The position numbers and the translations under genes are program-made. The notes beneath the pieces were generated by a model. It had not been told where the DNA came from and searched no databases. It worked only from the letters and a program-made list of their open reading frames with translations. A stretch of 64,000 nucleotides of DNA from Hymenobacter sp. HSC-4F20 (lineage in GTDB: Bacteria > Bacteroidota > Bacteroidia > Cytophagales > Hymenobacteraceae). Shown here piece by piece: positions 36,246 through 44,643 of this stretch (its first letter is position 1; every line of letters starts with the position of its first letter). The stretch lies in NCBI RefSeq assembly GCF_019599275.1, contig NZ_JAHZTD010000002.1, forward strand, positions 930,001 to 994,000, in the 5' to 3' direction.

Positions 36246-38234
36246 CTAGTATGAGCGCAGCTTGACCACCGTTTCGCGCAGGCGTTGCTGGGGCAGGAAC
36301 ACTTTTTCGAGTGGGGGCGCAAAGGGCACGGCTGTATCCAAGGAAGCCACGCGGTGCACGGGCGCGTCGAGGTGGCGGAAGCAATGCTCGGCAATCCAGG
36401 CGGCTATTTCGCCGCCCAGGCCGCCGAGGAGTGTGTCCTCGTGCAGAATAATCACGCGGCCGGTCTTTTCCACGGTTTGGCGCACGGCTTCCGTGTCCCA
36501 GGGTAGGAGAGTGCGCAGGTCGAGGATGTCAGCGGAAAGGCCTACCTCGTCGGCCAGGGCAGTGGCCCAGTGCACCCCGGCCCCGTAGGTGATAATGCTC
36601 ATCTCGTCGCCCTCCCGCACCAGCGCGGCCTTACCGATGGGCGTGGTGTAGTAGGCATCGGGTACGGGCGCCGTAATGCTGCGGTACAGCAGCTTGTGCT
36701 CAAAGAACATCACGGGGTTAGGGTCTTCAAAGGAAGCGCAGAGCAGTCCCTTGGCATCTACAGGGTTGCTGGGGAACACCACTTTCAGGCCGGGCGTGTG
36801 CGTAAACCAAGCCTCGTTGCTCTGGGAGTGGAAGGGGCCGGCGGCCGTACCCGCACCGGTAGGCATGCGTACCACCACATCGGCGTTCTGGCCCCAGCGG
36901 TAGTGGCTTTTGGCCAGGTTATTTACAATCTGGTTGAAGCCGCAGGTCACGAAATCGGCAAACTGCATTTCTACCATGGCTTTCTTGCCCTTGATGCTCA
37001 GGCCCAGGCCCGCGCCCACAATGGCCGACTCGCACAGCGGCGTATTGCGCACCCGGCCCTTGCCAAACTGCTGCACGAAGCCTTCCGTAACTTTGAACAC
37101 GCCCCCGTACTCAGCAATATCCTGGCCCATGAGCACCAGCTCGGGGTAGCGCTCCATGCTCTGGCGGAGTCCGTCGGAAATGGCATCAACGTAGCGCTTT
37201 TCAGTTGCCGGTTGTGAGTTGCCGGTTGCCAGATGAAGAGAAGCATCAGGCTCGAAGGGTTGGTACATATCGGCCAGCTCCTGCCGGGCATCAGCCGTGG
37301 GCATGGGGGTAGCATCGGCCACGCGAAGGCCTTCCTCAATTTCGCGCTTAATGGTTTCGCGGTAGCGCATGCGGGCTTCTTCGTCCAGAATGCCCTCGTG
37401 CAACAGCCACTTTTCGTAATTCTCTACGGGGTCTTTCTGGGCCCACTGCTCAAACAGCTCCTGGGGCACGTATTTGGTGCCGCTGGCTTCCTCGTGGCCG
37501 CGCATCCGAAACGTGAGAGCCTCCAGCAACACCGGCCGCGGGTTTTGGCGCAGGTCTTCGGCCAGGCGGCGCACGGTGTCATACACTTCCAGCACGTTGT
37601 TGCCGTCTACCTGCACGGCTTCCATACCGTAGGCCGGCCCTTTGTCCACGAAGTAGCGGAAGCGGAACTGCTCGTTGGAGGGCGTGCTCAGGCCGTAGCC
37701 ATTGTTTTCAATGACGAAGATGACGGGCAGCTCCCACACGGCCGCCACGTTCAAGGCCTCGTGGAAGTCGCCTTCGGAAGCGCCACCGTCGCCGCTGTAG
37801 GTTACCGTCACTTTCGGCTTGTCGTCGAGCTTATCGGCCAGGGCAATGCCGCCGGCAACCGCTAGCTGCGGCCCCAGGTGCGAAATCATGCCCACGATGT
37901 GGTGCTCATTGGTACCGAAGTGAAAGGACCGGTCGCGGCCCTTGGTGAAGCCAGTGGTTTTGCCCTGCCACTGCGCAAACAGCCGATCCAGCGGCACATT
38001 GCGGCCCGTGAACACGCCCAGGTTGCGGTGCAGAGGCAGGATGTACTCGTCCTCGTCCAGGGCCAGGGTGCTGCCCACCGAAATAGCTTCCTGCCCAATA
38101 CCCGAAAACCACTTGCTTACTTTGCCCTGGCGCAGCAGAATGAGCATTTTCTCCTCAATCAGGCGGGGTTTGAGCAGGCCCTGGTAGAGGTGCAGCAGCG
38201 TATCGTTGGAGTAGTCTTTCCGGTCGAAGTTCAT
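36246..38234 (-). CDS. Fused alpha/beta 2-oxoacid dehydrogenase E1
   Basis: A 662-aa thiamine-diphosphate enzyme combining E1-alpha and E1-beta of a pyruvate/branched-chain 2-oxoacid dehydrogenase complex. The alpha part (about 1-325) has the TPP motif GDGGASEGDFHEALN...IENN and the phosphorylation-loop-like RMRGHEEASGTKYV; the beta part (about 350-662) has LMGQDIAEYGGVFKVTEGF and MPTGAGTAAGPFHSQSNEAW. The linker includes a low-complexity stretch encoded by a DNA direct repeat (37203-37228). In Bacteroidota such fusions usually belong to the branched-chain complex; E2 and E3 are not adjacent. The ATG at 38234 is supported by a TACTTTTG element 30 bp upstream. Confidence 0.92.
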   Translation of the reverse strand: MNFDRKDYSNDTLLHLYQGLLKPRLIEEKMLILLRQGKVSKWFSGIGQEAISVGSTLALDEDEYILPLHRNLGVFTGRNVPLDRLFAQWQGKTTGFTKGRDRSFHFGTNEHHIVGMISHLGPQLAVAGGIALADKLDDKPKVTVTYSGDGGASEGDFHEALNVAAVWELPVIFVIENNGYGLSTPSNEQFRFRYFVDKGPAYGMEAVQVDGNNVLEVYDTVRRLAEDLRQNPRPVLLEALTFRMRGHEEASGTKYVPQELFEQWAQKDPVENYEKWLLHEGILDEEARMRYRETIKREIEEGLRVADATPMPTADARQELADMYQPFEPDASLHLATGNSQPATEKRYVDAISDGLRQSMERYPELVLMGQDIAEYGGVFKVTEGFVQQFGKGRVRNTPLCESAIVGAGLGLSIKGKKAMVEMQFADFVTCGFNQIVNNLAKSHYRWGQNADVVVRMPTGAGTAAGPFHSQSNEAWFTHTPGLKVVFPSNPVDAKGLLCASFEDPNPVMFFEHKLLYRSITAPVPDAYYTTPIGKAALVREGDEMSIITYGAGVHWATALADEVGLSADILDLRTLLPWDTEAVRQTVEKTGRVIILHEDTLLGGLGGEIAAWIAEHCFRHLDAPVHRVASLDTAVPFAPPLEKVFLPQQRLRETVVKLRSY
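37203..37228. repeat. Direct repeat inside the E1 linker
   Basis: AGTTGCCGGTTG occurs at 37203-37214 and again at 37217-37228 (14-bp period). Encodes part of the linker between the alpha and beta halves (about residues 335-345). Confidence 0.7.
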
Positions 38235-38264
38235 CGGGACGTAGCAGGAAGTGATGGGTAGGGC

Positions 38265-38272
38265 CAAAAGTA
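38265..38272 (-). promoter_or_regulatory. -7 element of the fused E1 gene
   Basis: Reads TACTTTTG on the minus strand, exact TAnnTTTG, 30 bp before the ATG at 38234. Confidence 0.6.
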
Positions 38273-38371
38273 CGGGTTTGGCGGGGAAGGGGAATTATCG
38301 GCTGGGCTTTATGGAATTGGCCGCGGCCGGGCATCTATCTTCGGGACCGACTTCCTCCCTACCCATTGCCT

Positions 38372-41032
38372 ATGGCCCGACTATTACCACTCAGTTTATT
38401 ATTTCCGCTTTCTGTTGCTGCCCAAGCCCAGCAGCCGGATACGCTGGCCCCGCGCCGGGTGGGCGTAGCCGTGCTACTTGATAGTGTGGCGGCGCTACCC
38501 GAGTTTACTACCGAACCAAATGGGTTTATTGACAAGGTTCCTGGCGTTCAAATTACCTCCTCGGCTAACCTACTTGCCTACCTCCCGCTGCAAGAGCAAC
38601 TGCGGAAGGTAGCGGGCGTGCAGGCCACGCCCTACTCCGGCGCACCGGGGGCCCAGGTGGCGGTGCGCATCCGGGGGGCGGCCAGCCTCGCCAGCAATGC
38701 CCAGCCGCTCTACGTGGTAGATGGCATGCCCGTGTTCCAGAATACGTTTCGGCCGGGCATGAGCACCTCACTCGGGGGCGTGGTCCCGACGGAGATGCAG
38801 GAGCTGGACAATAATCCGCTGCTGAGCATCCCGAATGAGGATATTGAGCAGGTGGAGATTTTGAAGGGCGCTTACGAAACGGCCCTCTACGGCTCCCAGG
38901 GCCTGAATGGCGTTATCCGCATTACAACCCGCCGGGGGCAATTGGGCAAGCCGCGCCTGAGCTACTCGGGCTACGGCGGCGTGCAGCAGGCCCGCACCCG
39001 CTACGATTTGCTGGATGCCCGGGAGTACGCCGTCCTGCGCAATGAGGTGTCCCAACGGATTGGGCGGCCCCTCGAGTACAGCCCCGCCCAACTGGCCGCG
39101 CTGGGTGCTGGCACCGATTGGCAGGATGAGCTGCTGCGCACGGCTGCCGTGCAGGAGCACCACCTGGGCCTGTCGGGCGGCACGGCAGCCACCCGCTACT
39201 ACGTTGCCGCCGACTACCTGAGCCAAGAGGGGGTAGTGCTGAACTCGCGCCTGCGCCGCTACGCGGCCCGCACCGCCCTCAATCAGCAAATTGGCCGGCG
39301 CCTGCGCCTGGATGCCACCGGCAGCTTCAGCCAGACCGCCGAGCGGATTCCGAGCTACTACACACTGCAGAATGCGCTGCTCACGCCGCCTACCCAGTCG
39401 CTCGCGGACAACCCCAACCCCGGCTACTACGTGAACCCGGTGGACCAGGCCCGGCAAAGCTTTCGGGCGCCCAAGCAGCAGCGGCTGCTGGCCCAGTTGG
39501 GCGCGCGCTACGAGGTAGCCACTGGCCTCACGCTGGATGTGCGCGCCAACCTGGAGCGGGCTACCCTCCGCAGCCGCTCCTACCAGTCGGCGTTCAGCAG
39601 CTTTCCGGCCGGCGAAAACGGTAGCCTCACCTTTACGTACCGCCAATGGATAGTCAACCCCGCCCTGCGCTATGCCCGCAGTTTTGGTGGGGAGCGGCAC
39701 GCCGTAACGGCCAGCCTGGAGGCCATGCGCCAGGACCGCAACTTCACGACGGAGCAGTACAGCTACATTCCCGGCTCAACTAATGGAAATCAGGGTAGCA
39801 GCGGCAGCACCGCCCAGGCTAGCATGAATTTCTACCAGCTTACGGGCGGCTACACCTTTGCTGAGCGGTACCAGATACGAGGTACGCTGCGCCGCGACGG
39901 GTCCAGCACGTTTGCGCCGGCTGACCGCTGGGACTGGCTGCCGGGAGCGGAGGTGCGCTGGCACGCGGCCAAGGAAAAGTTTTGGTCGGCGGCGCCCGGC
40001 CGGCTGGATGTATGGGCTGGCTGGGGGCGCACTTCGGGCGCGGGCAACCTCGGACGAAACTCCATTGAGATTATCGTACCGGGCCAGGGCGGCACGGGCC
40101 AGGGCCTACCCCTCTTTCTGCCCGAGCAGGGCCAGCAGGTGGAGGTAGGCGCGGAAGCCGGCCTGCTGAACAATCATCTGACCATAACGGCCCAGGCCTA
40201 CTCGCGGCGCACCGCCAGCACAGGCCGGGCGCCGGGCCTTCTAACCGGGAATGATCCTGCGCCACGTGACTACCTGCGCAACGCGGGTCTGGAGCTGACG
40301 GTACAGGGAACGTGGCAGGCCGGTAAGCTGCAAGGCGTGAGCCGGCTGGTGGCAGCTACCAACCGCAACCGCTACGAGCAGGGTGCTTCCGTTTACTTTT
40401 TCACCTACCAGCATACCCTCGATGGGCAGCCCCTGAGCACATTCTACGGCTACCGCCCCCAAGAGGGCCTGGATGCCACCGGCAACCTTCGCTACGAGGA
40501 TGTAAACAGCAACGGGCAGCCCGATTTACAGGACCGCCAGCCACTCGGCAGTGGCCTTCCCAAGCAACTGCTCAGCTTCAGCCAGGTGCTTACGCTGGGC
40601 CGCTTCGAGGCGCAGGTACAGGCAGATGGCCTGTTTGGCTACCAGATTCACAACACCGCCTTGCTGTACCTGGATGACCCCAACGGCCACAACAACGCTT
40701 CCGGCCGGGTCCGGGCCCGCTGGACGCCCACCAACACGGCCACTGCGGTGCCGGCGGCTGGCTCCTTGCAGCCAGCCTTCAGCTCCTACACCCTGCAATC
40801 GGGCAACCATGTGCGGCTGTCGGCCCTTACCGTTGGCTATAAGGTATGGGAGAAAGAAGCACGCAACGTGCGCGTATGGCTCGGCGGCCAAAATCTGCTG
40901 GTGCTCACCAAGTACCGTGGTTACGACCCCAACGTTAGTTCCGCCGGCTCCGACAACCAACAGGCCGGCCTGGATGCCGGCGCCTACCCCACGCCCCGCA
41001 CCTTGCTACTGGGCCTGCGGGCAACGCTGTAA
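38372..41032 (+). CDS. SusC/RagA-like TonB-dependent receptor
   Basis: An 886-aa outer-membrane receptor. Signal peptide MARLLPLSLLFPLSVAAQAQ, then a plug domain with the SusC signatures VAVRIRGAASLASNAQPLYVVDGMPV and NPLLSIPNEDIEQVEILKGAYETALYGSQGLNGVIRITT (given in parts), then a long beta-barrel with many aromatic strand ends, closing in TLLLGLRATL. The N-terminal carboxypeptidase-like domain usual for SusC is absent, so the protein is shorter than the typical 1000 aa. No SusD gene follows. The substrate is unknown. TATCTTCG (38336-38343), one mismatch from the -7 consensus, lies 29 bp upstream. Confidence 0.9.
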   Translation: MARLLPLSLLFPLSVAAQAQQPDTLAPRRVGVAVLLDSVAALPEFTTEPNGFIDKVPGVQITSSANLLAYLPLQEQLRKVAGVQATPYSGAPGAQVAVRIRGAASLASNAQPLYVVDGMPVFQNTFRPGMSTSLGGVVPTEMQELDNNPLLSIPNEDIEQVEILKGAYETALYGSQGLNGVIRITTRRGQLGKPRLSYSGYGGVQQARTRYDLLDAREYAVLRNEVSQRIGRPLEYSPAQLAALGAGTDWQDELLRTAAVQEHHLGLSGGTAATRYYVAADYLSQEGVVLNSRLRRYAARTALNQQIGRRLRLDATGSFSQTAERIPSYYTLQNALLTPPTQSLADNPNPGYYVNPVDQARQSFRAPKQQRLLAQLGARYEVATGLTLDVRANLERATLRSRSYQSAFSSFPAGENGSLTFTYRQWIVNPALRYARSFGGERHAVTASLEAMRQDRNFTTEQYSYIPGSTNGNQGSSGSTAQASMNFYQLTGGYTFAERYQIRGTLRRDGSSTFAPADRWDWLPGAEVRWHAAKEKFWSAAPGRLDVWAGWGRTSGAGNLGRNSIEIIVPGQGGTGQGLPLFLPEQGQQVEVGAEAGLLNNHLTITAQAYSRRTASTGRAPGLLTGNDPAPRDYLRNAGLELTVQGTWQAGKLQGVSRLVAATNRNRYEQGASVYFFTYQHTLDGQPLSTFYGYRPQEGLDATGNLRYEDVNSNGQPDLQDRQPLGSGLPKQLLSFSQVLTLGRFEAQVQADGLFGYQIHNTALLYLDDPNGHNNASGRVRARWTPTNTATAVPAAGSLQPAFSSYTLQSGNHVRLSALTVGYKVWEKEARNVRVWLGGQNLLVLTKYRGYDPNVSSAGSDNQQAGLDAGAYPTPRTLLLGLRATL

Positions 41033-41155
41033 CTCCTGGCTTGGCGGCTAGCCTGATCTTCCGACTTTGCCTGTTTAACCGCCTGAAACTTCTGTTTTGG
41101 GCGGCTGGTTGTTTATCTTACTGCCCGCCGGGCGCTTCTACCCCGCTGATTTCCT

Positions 41156-42445
41156 ATGATTCATTTCGAAGAATTCACCCTCGACAATGGCCTTCGCTGC
41201 ATTGTGCACGAGGACCACGCTACCCCCATGGCCGTGCTCAACGTGCTCTACAACGTAGGCTCCCGCGACGAAGACCCGGCCCACACCGGCTTTGCGCACC
41301 TGTTTGAGCACCTGATGTTTTCGGGTTCTGTGAACATCCCCAGCTACGACGAGCCCCTGCAGCTGGTAGGCGGCGAAAACAATGCCTTCACCTCCCCCGA
41401 TATCACCAACTATTACCTCACCCTCCCCGCCGCCAACCTGGAAACCGGCTTCTGGCTGGAGTCGGATCGGATGCTGAACCTGGCTTTCTCGGAAAACGGC
41501 CTGGAAGTGCAGCGTAAGGTGGTAGTGGAAGAGTTCAAGCAGAACTACCTGAACCAGCCCTACGGCGACGTGTGGCTTAAGCTGCGTCCCCTGGCCTACC
41601 AGCACCACCCTTACCAGTGGGCTACCATTGGCAAGGAAGTAAGCCACATTGAGGAGGCCACCATGCAGCAAGTTCGCGCCTTCTTTGCCAAGCACTACTC
41701 GCCCGCCAACGCCGTTCTGGTAGTAGCCGGCGACGTGACCGTAGCCGAAGCCAGCCGCCTGGCCGAAAAATGGTTTGGCCCCATCCCCAGTGGCACCCGC
41801 TACGAGCGGCAGCTTCCCCACGAGCCGCGTCAGACGGAAGCTCGCTTCCTGGAAATAACGGCCGAGGTGCCACTCTCGGCCCTGTACAAGGTATACCATA
41901 TGCCCGGCCGCGGCCAAGAGGGCTACTACGCTACCGACCTGCTGGGTGACGTACTCGGGCGGGGCAAGTCCAGCCGCCTGTACCAGCAGTTAGTAAAGGA
42001 GCAGCCGCTGTTCAATTCTATTTCGGCCTCCACTATGGGGTCTTTCGAGCCGGGCCTGCTGGTTATTAGCGGCAAGCTGAACACAGGCGTTACGTTAGAA
42101 GAAGCCGATGCCGCCGTGGAAGCCGTGGTAGCCGAATTTCGGACCACTGAGTTGGCTACTGAAGAGTTAGAGAAAGTAAAAAACCAGGCCGAAGCCAGCA
42201 TCGTTTTCAGTGAAATTGAGTTGCTAAACCGGGCCATGAGCTTAGCTTTCAGCAAGCTGCTTGGCGACGCTGATCTGGTAAACCAGGAAAGCGCCAAGGT
42301 GCAGGCAGTAACCACCGCCCAGGTATTAGCAGCGGCTCAGGAAGTACTACGCCCCGATAATTGCAGTACGCTCTACTACCGCGCTCAGCCTACCGAGCCA
42401 GCTTCGACATCGGTGGAGCCACTACTGGCGGAAGCAACCGAATAA
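41156..42445 (+). CDS. M16 family zinc peptidase
   Basis: A 429-aa protease of the pitrilysin/insulinase family, two M16 half-domains. The inverted zinc motif HxxEH is intact (His48, Glu51, His52 in AHLFEHLMFSGS), with the third ligand in VVVEEFKQNYLN (about Glu125/126) and the R-Y-like segment in the C-terminal half (GKSSRLYQQLVKE). No signal peptide is seen, so it may be cytoplasmic or exported by another route. Bacterial members such as this are often paired with a second inactive subunit; none is adjacent. It is transcribed alone, with a strong terminator. Confidence 0.92.
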   Translation: MIHFEEFTLDNGLRCIVHEDHATPMAVLNVLYNVGSRDEDPAHTGFAHLFEHLMFSGSVNIPSYDEPLQLVGGENNAFTSPDITNYYLTLPAANLETGFWLESDRMLNLAFSENGLEVQRKVVVEEFKQNYLNQPYGDVWLKLRPLAYQHHPYQWATIGKEVSHIEEATMQQVRAFFAKHYSPANAVLVVAGDVTVAEASRLAEKWFGPIPSGTRYERQLPHEPRQTEARFLEITAEVPLSALYKVYHMPGRGQEGYYATDLLGDVLGRGKSSRLYQQLVKEQPLFNSISASTMGSFEPGLLVISGKLNTGVTLEEADAAVEAVVAEFRTTELATEELEKVKNQAEASIVFSEIELLNRAMSLAFSKLLGDADLVNQESAKVQAVTTAQVLAAAQEVLRPDNCSTLYYRAQPTEPASTSVEPLLAEATE

Positions 42446-42473
42446 GCAACTTCCTTCTTTCTCATCATACGCA

Positions 42474-42510
42474 CAAGAGCCCGCCCGGTACAGTACCGGG
42501 CGGGCTCTTG
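42474..42510. terminator. Bidirectional terminator
   Basis: Perfect 17-bp stem (42474-42490 with 42494-42510) and 3-base loop between the convergent M16 gene and the 42540-43184 gene. Confidence 0.85.
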
Positions 42511-42539
42511 CATAAACATGGTACGAGGTGTAGCGAAGC

Positions 42540-43184
42540 TTACCAGCCGCTGCCACCACTACCCCAGCCGTCATCGGCTTTCTTCTTGGGAGCTGCTTTC
42601 TTAACAGGGGCGGCCGCTTTTTTGGTAGTAGCGCTGGCCCCGCCGCTTTTCGTGGCGGCTGAAGCTCCAGCAGCACTAGCTTTCGGTGCGGCCGGCGCCG
42701 GCGTGGCTGCTACCGGAGCAGGTTCAGGCTCGGGAGCCGGAATGATGGGCGCGGGAGCAGGAGCAGTCGGCACGGGGTCGGCGGAACGTACGGTCCGGCG
42801 TACATAGGGCGCCAGCGGACGGCCCCGGTAGTCGGTAGTTACCCGGCGCGAAGGGGCCGCGGTAAAACCCGGAGCCAGGCTAGCTCCAATGGGCTGCTGC
42901 TCGGCAGCAGGTGCTGCAGCAGCGCTACCACCGGCTGCCCCACCCCATTCTCCACCAGCCGAAGCAGGCGCTGCCGTAGCCGCGGGCGCCGCGGCTGGTT
43001 CGGGGGTAGGCGCTACCGCCGCCTTGGGAGCTGCTTTCTTGGCTGGCGCGGCCGCCTTTTTAGCCGGCGCACCCCAGCCATCGGAAGATGAATCCCAACC
43101 GCTTGATGATTTTTTCTGGGCAATGGCCGGCGCCGCCAGCAGCACGCCGCCAATCAACAACAGAGGGAAGAATTGACGAGTCAT
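42540..43184 (-). CDS. Secreted APG-x9-TDYxGRP motif protein A
   Basis: A 214-aa secreted protein, signal peptide ending near APAIAQ. The mature part is low-complexity: Ala/Lys/Pro-rich segments (APAKKAAAPAKKAAPK) with aromatic islands SGWDSSSDGWG at the start and DDGWGSGGSGW at the C-terminus. In the middle is the motif LAPGFTAAPSRRVTTDYRGR, followed by PLAPYVRR, which matches APG-x9-[ST]TDY-x-GRP. The two genes upstream on the same strand encode proteins with the same motif. The ATG at 43184 is supported by TACCTTTG 28 bp upstream. No known domain; a structural or peptide-binding role is possible but unproven. Confidence 0.75.
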   Translation of the reverse strand: MTRQFFPLLLIGGVLLAAPAIAQKKSSSGWDSSSDGWGAPAKKAAAPAKKAAPKAAVAPTPEPAAAPAATAAPASAGGEWGGAAGGSAAAAPAAEQQPIGASLAPGFTAAPSRRVTTDYRGRPLAPYVRRTVRSADPVPTAPAPAPIIPAPEPEPAPVAATPAPAAPKASAAGASAATKSGGASATTKKAAAPVKKAAPKKKADDGWGSGGSGW

Positions 43185-43212
43185 AAAAGAGAAGTAAAGC
43201 AGATTCTTACCG

Positions 43213-43220
43213 CAAAGGTA
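43213..43220 (-). promoter_or_regulatory. -7 element of motif gene A
   Basis: Reads TACCTTTG on the minus strand, 28 bp before the ATG at 43184; implies gene A is transcribed independently of genes B and C. Confidence 0.6.
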
Positions 43221-43378
43221 CGGCACCCCGCGCGGGCCCGAAACCCTCGCCTTATTTTTTGCCCTAACGTGACCTTGCCGGGGAAGTTCCCGGCCCCGAG
43301 GTAATTCCAAAAATTATGCCGCGCGGGCTCTACGCCAACCTCAACCGTAACAGTAGGCTGGCTGGCCGCGCCGGCTGC

Positions 43379-43723
43379 TTATGGCCGGCTGACTGCCTTT
43401 TTGCTGCCATCCGCCGAAATTGTGGTGGGGCCGGCTGGCTGCTTGGCAGGCTTTTTCTTCAGCGGTCGTCCCATGTAGTCGGTCGTAGGCGGACTAGGCA
43501 TATTCAGCCGCAGGCCGGGAGCCAGCTTCAGGTTTTCCTCATCACGCCGGCCCGAGCGGTTGTAGCGGGCATAAGCGCCGGCCCGGGCCTTGGAGCGGGT
43601 GGTAGCGGTACGGTGATAGGCCGCCTTGGTGCGGGGAGCCGACTTGGTTTGGGCCTGGGTTGGTAGGTAGGCCAATCCCCACGCTATACCAAGCAACACA
43701 ACGGGTAGCAGTCTGATTTTCAT
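43379..43723 (-). CDS. Secreted APG-x9-TDYxGRP motif protein B
   Basis: A 114-aa secreted protein, signal peptide MKIRLLPVVLLGIAWGLAYL with cleavage near TQAQ. The mature chain is very basic (RTKAAYHRTATTRSKARAG, RYNRSGRRDEEN) and carries LKLAPGLRLNMPSPPTTDYM followed by GRPLKKK, with exactly the same 9-residue spacing as in its neighbours. The C-terminus is Lys/Pro-rich. It lies between motif genes A and C on the same strand. Function unknown; the strong basic charge suggests interaction with acidic surface polymers (inference). Confidence 0.72.
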   Translation of the reverse strand: MKIRLLPVVLLGIAWGLAYLPTQAQTKSAPRTKAAYHRTATTRSKARAGAYARYNRSGRRDEENLKLAPGLRLNMPSPPTTDYMGRPLKKKPAKQPAGPTTISADGSKKAVSRP

Positions 43724-43777
43724 GGCAAGGAAGTAGTAAAAGGTCAAGCAGTTACCATACGCCTTACCACATACGGC

Positions 43778-43812
43778 AACAGCCCGGTAACGGGTGTACC
43801 GTCCGGGCTGTT
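43778..43812 (-). terminator. Terminator of motif gene C
   Basis: AACAGCCCGG (43778-43787) pairs with CCGGGCTGTT (43803-43812), 31 bp after the gene C stop and before gene B. Confidence 0.75.
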
Positions 43813-43842
43813 TGCGGGCACAAGAACGTAAAACGCGGAAGG

Positions 43843-44370
43843 CTACCAGCCAGCGGCCATCGGCTCTTCCGAAACATCAGCCTGCGCCGCGGCCGTGGTG
43901 GCAGCCACCGGCTTGCGCAGCGGCCGGCCATTGTAATCGGTGCTGGTGCCGCGGTAGGGTGCCGTGTTCATGCCGGGGGCCAGCATCACCCCCGACGACT
44001 GCATCATGGGGTCATCCTGGGCTACTTCTACGGAGCGCGGGCGCTTGGATTTGGGCTTGGCTACGGGGCGGCCGTTGTAGTCAGTGCTGGTGCCGCGGTA
44101 GGGGGAGGAACTCATGCCCGGCGCAATCAACACGCCCGATGAATGCATCATGGGGTCTGCGTCGGGGGTGGCAGCGGTTTCCCAGCCGCTACTAGGGCTG
44201 GCGGGGGCCACCTGCTCGCCCCAGGTTTCCTGGGCGGGCCACTCGGGCTCCGTGGCGGGGGCCACGCTGGTGTTGGCCAGTTTGCCGGCCTTTACTTTGG
44301 TTTGAGCCTGGGCGTCGGACGTGCTGAAGAAGGCCGCGGCCACGGCGGCGGCGAGAAGTAAACGTTTCAT
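43843..44370 (-). CDS. Secreted APG-x9-TDYxGRP motif protein C, two repeats
   Basis: A 175-aa secreted protein, signal peptide ending near AQAQ. It holds two tandem repeats of about 45 residues, each of the form DPMM-x-SSGV-x-x-APGM-x3-PYRGTSTDYNGRP-x-x-KP. These match the single motif in proteins A and B with identical spacing, and the duplication is recent enough that the repeats are nearly identical. N-terminal tryptophan-containing segments (EWPAQETWGE, SGWETAA) and a C-terminal AAGW recall protein A. The start at 44370 directly yields a signal peptide. No known domain. Confidence 0.75.
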   Translation of the reverse strand: MKRLLLAAAVAAAFFSTSDAQAQTKVKAGKLANTSVAPATEPEWPAQETWGEQVAPASPSSGWETAATPDADPMMHSSGVLIAPGMSSSPYRGTSTDYNGRPVAKPKSKRPRSVEVAQDDPMMQSSGVMLAPGMNTAPYRGTSTDYNGRPLRKPVAATTAAAQADVSEEPMAAGW

Positions 44371-44631
44371 CGGAAAGGCAAATCAAGAGGTGAGTACCGT
44401 GCCCGGCCCGGCCGGGCTTGCAGCCGGTTGGCTAACGGGTGGCGCCCCACGTTTAGCCTCAGCTGTCGCTTGTACTCAAGCTAATTGCAGCAACCATACC
44501 AGTTTTCGAAGTAGCGCAGTGCGATGGAGCATCATCCTAGAAAATTCTCGTTTATCAAATTATATACACTTGATAATCAGCACTAAATTTTGATCTTATG
44601 GCGGTTCGTAAGCATCTAGTGGCAATCAACT

Positions 44632-44639
44632 TACCTTTG
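44632..44639 (+). promoter_or_regulatory. -7 element abutting the pheS start
   Basis: TACCTTTG followed by a 4-base gap and ATGATG at 44644, so the transcript should start at or next to the start codon. Confidence 0.55.
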
Positions 44640-44643
44640 CGTT

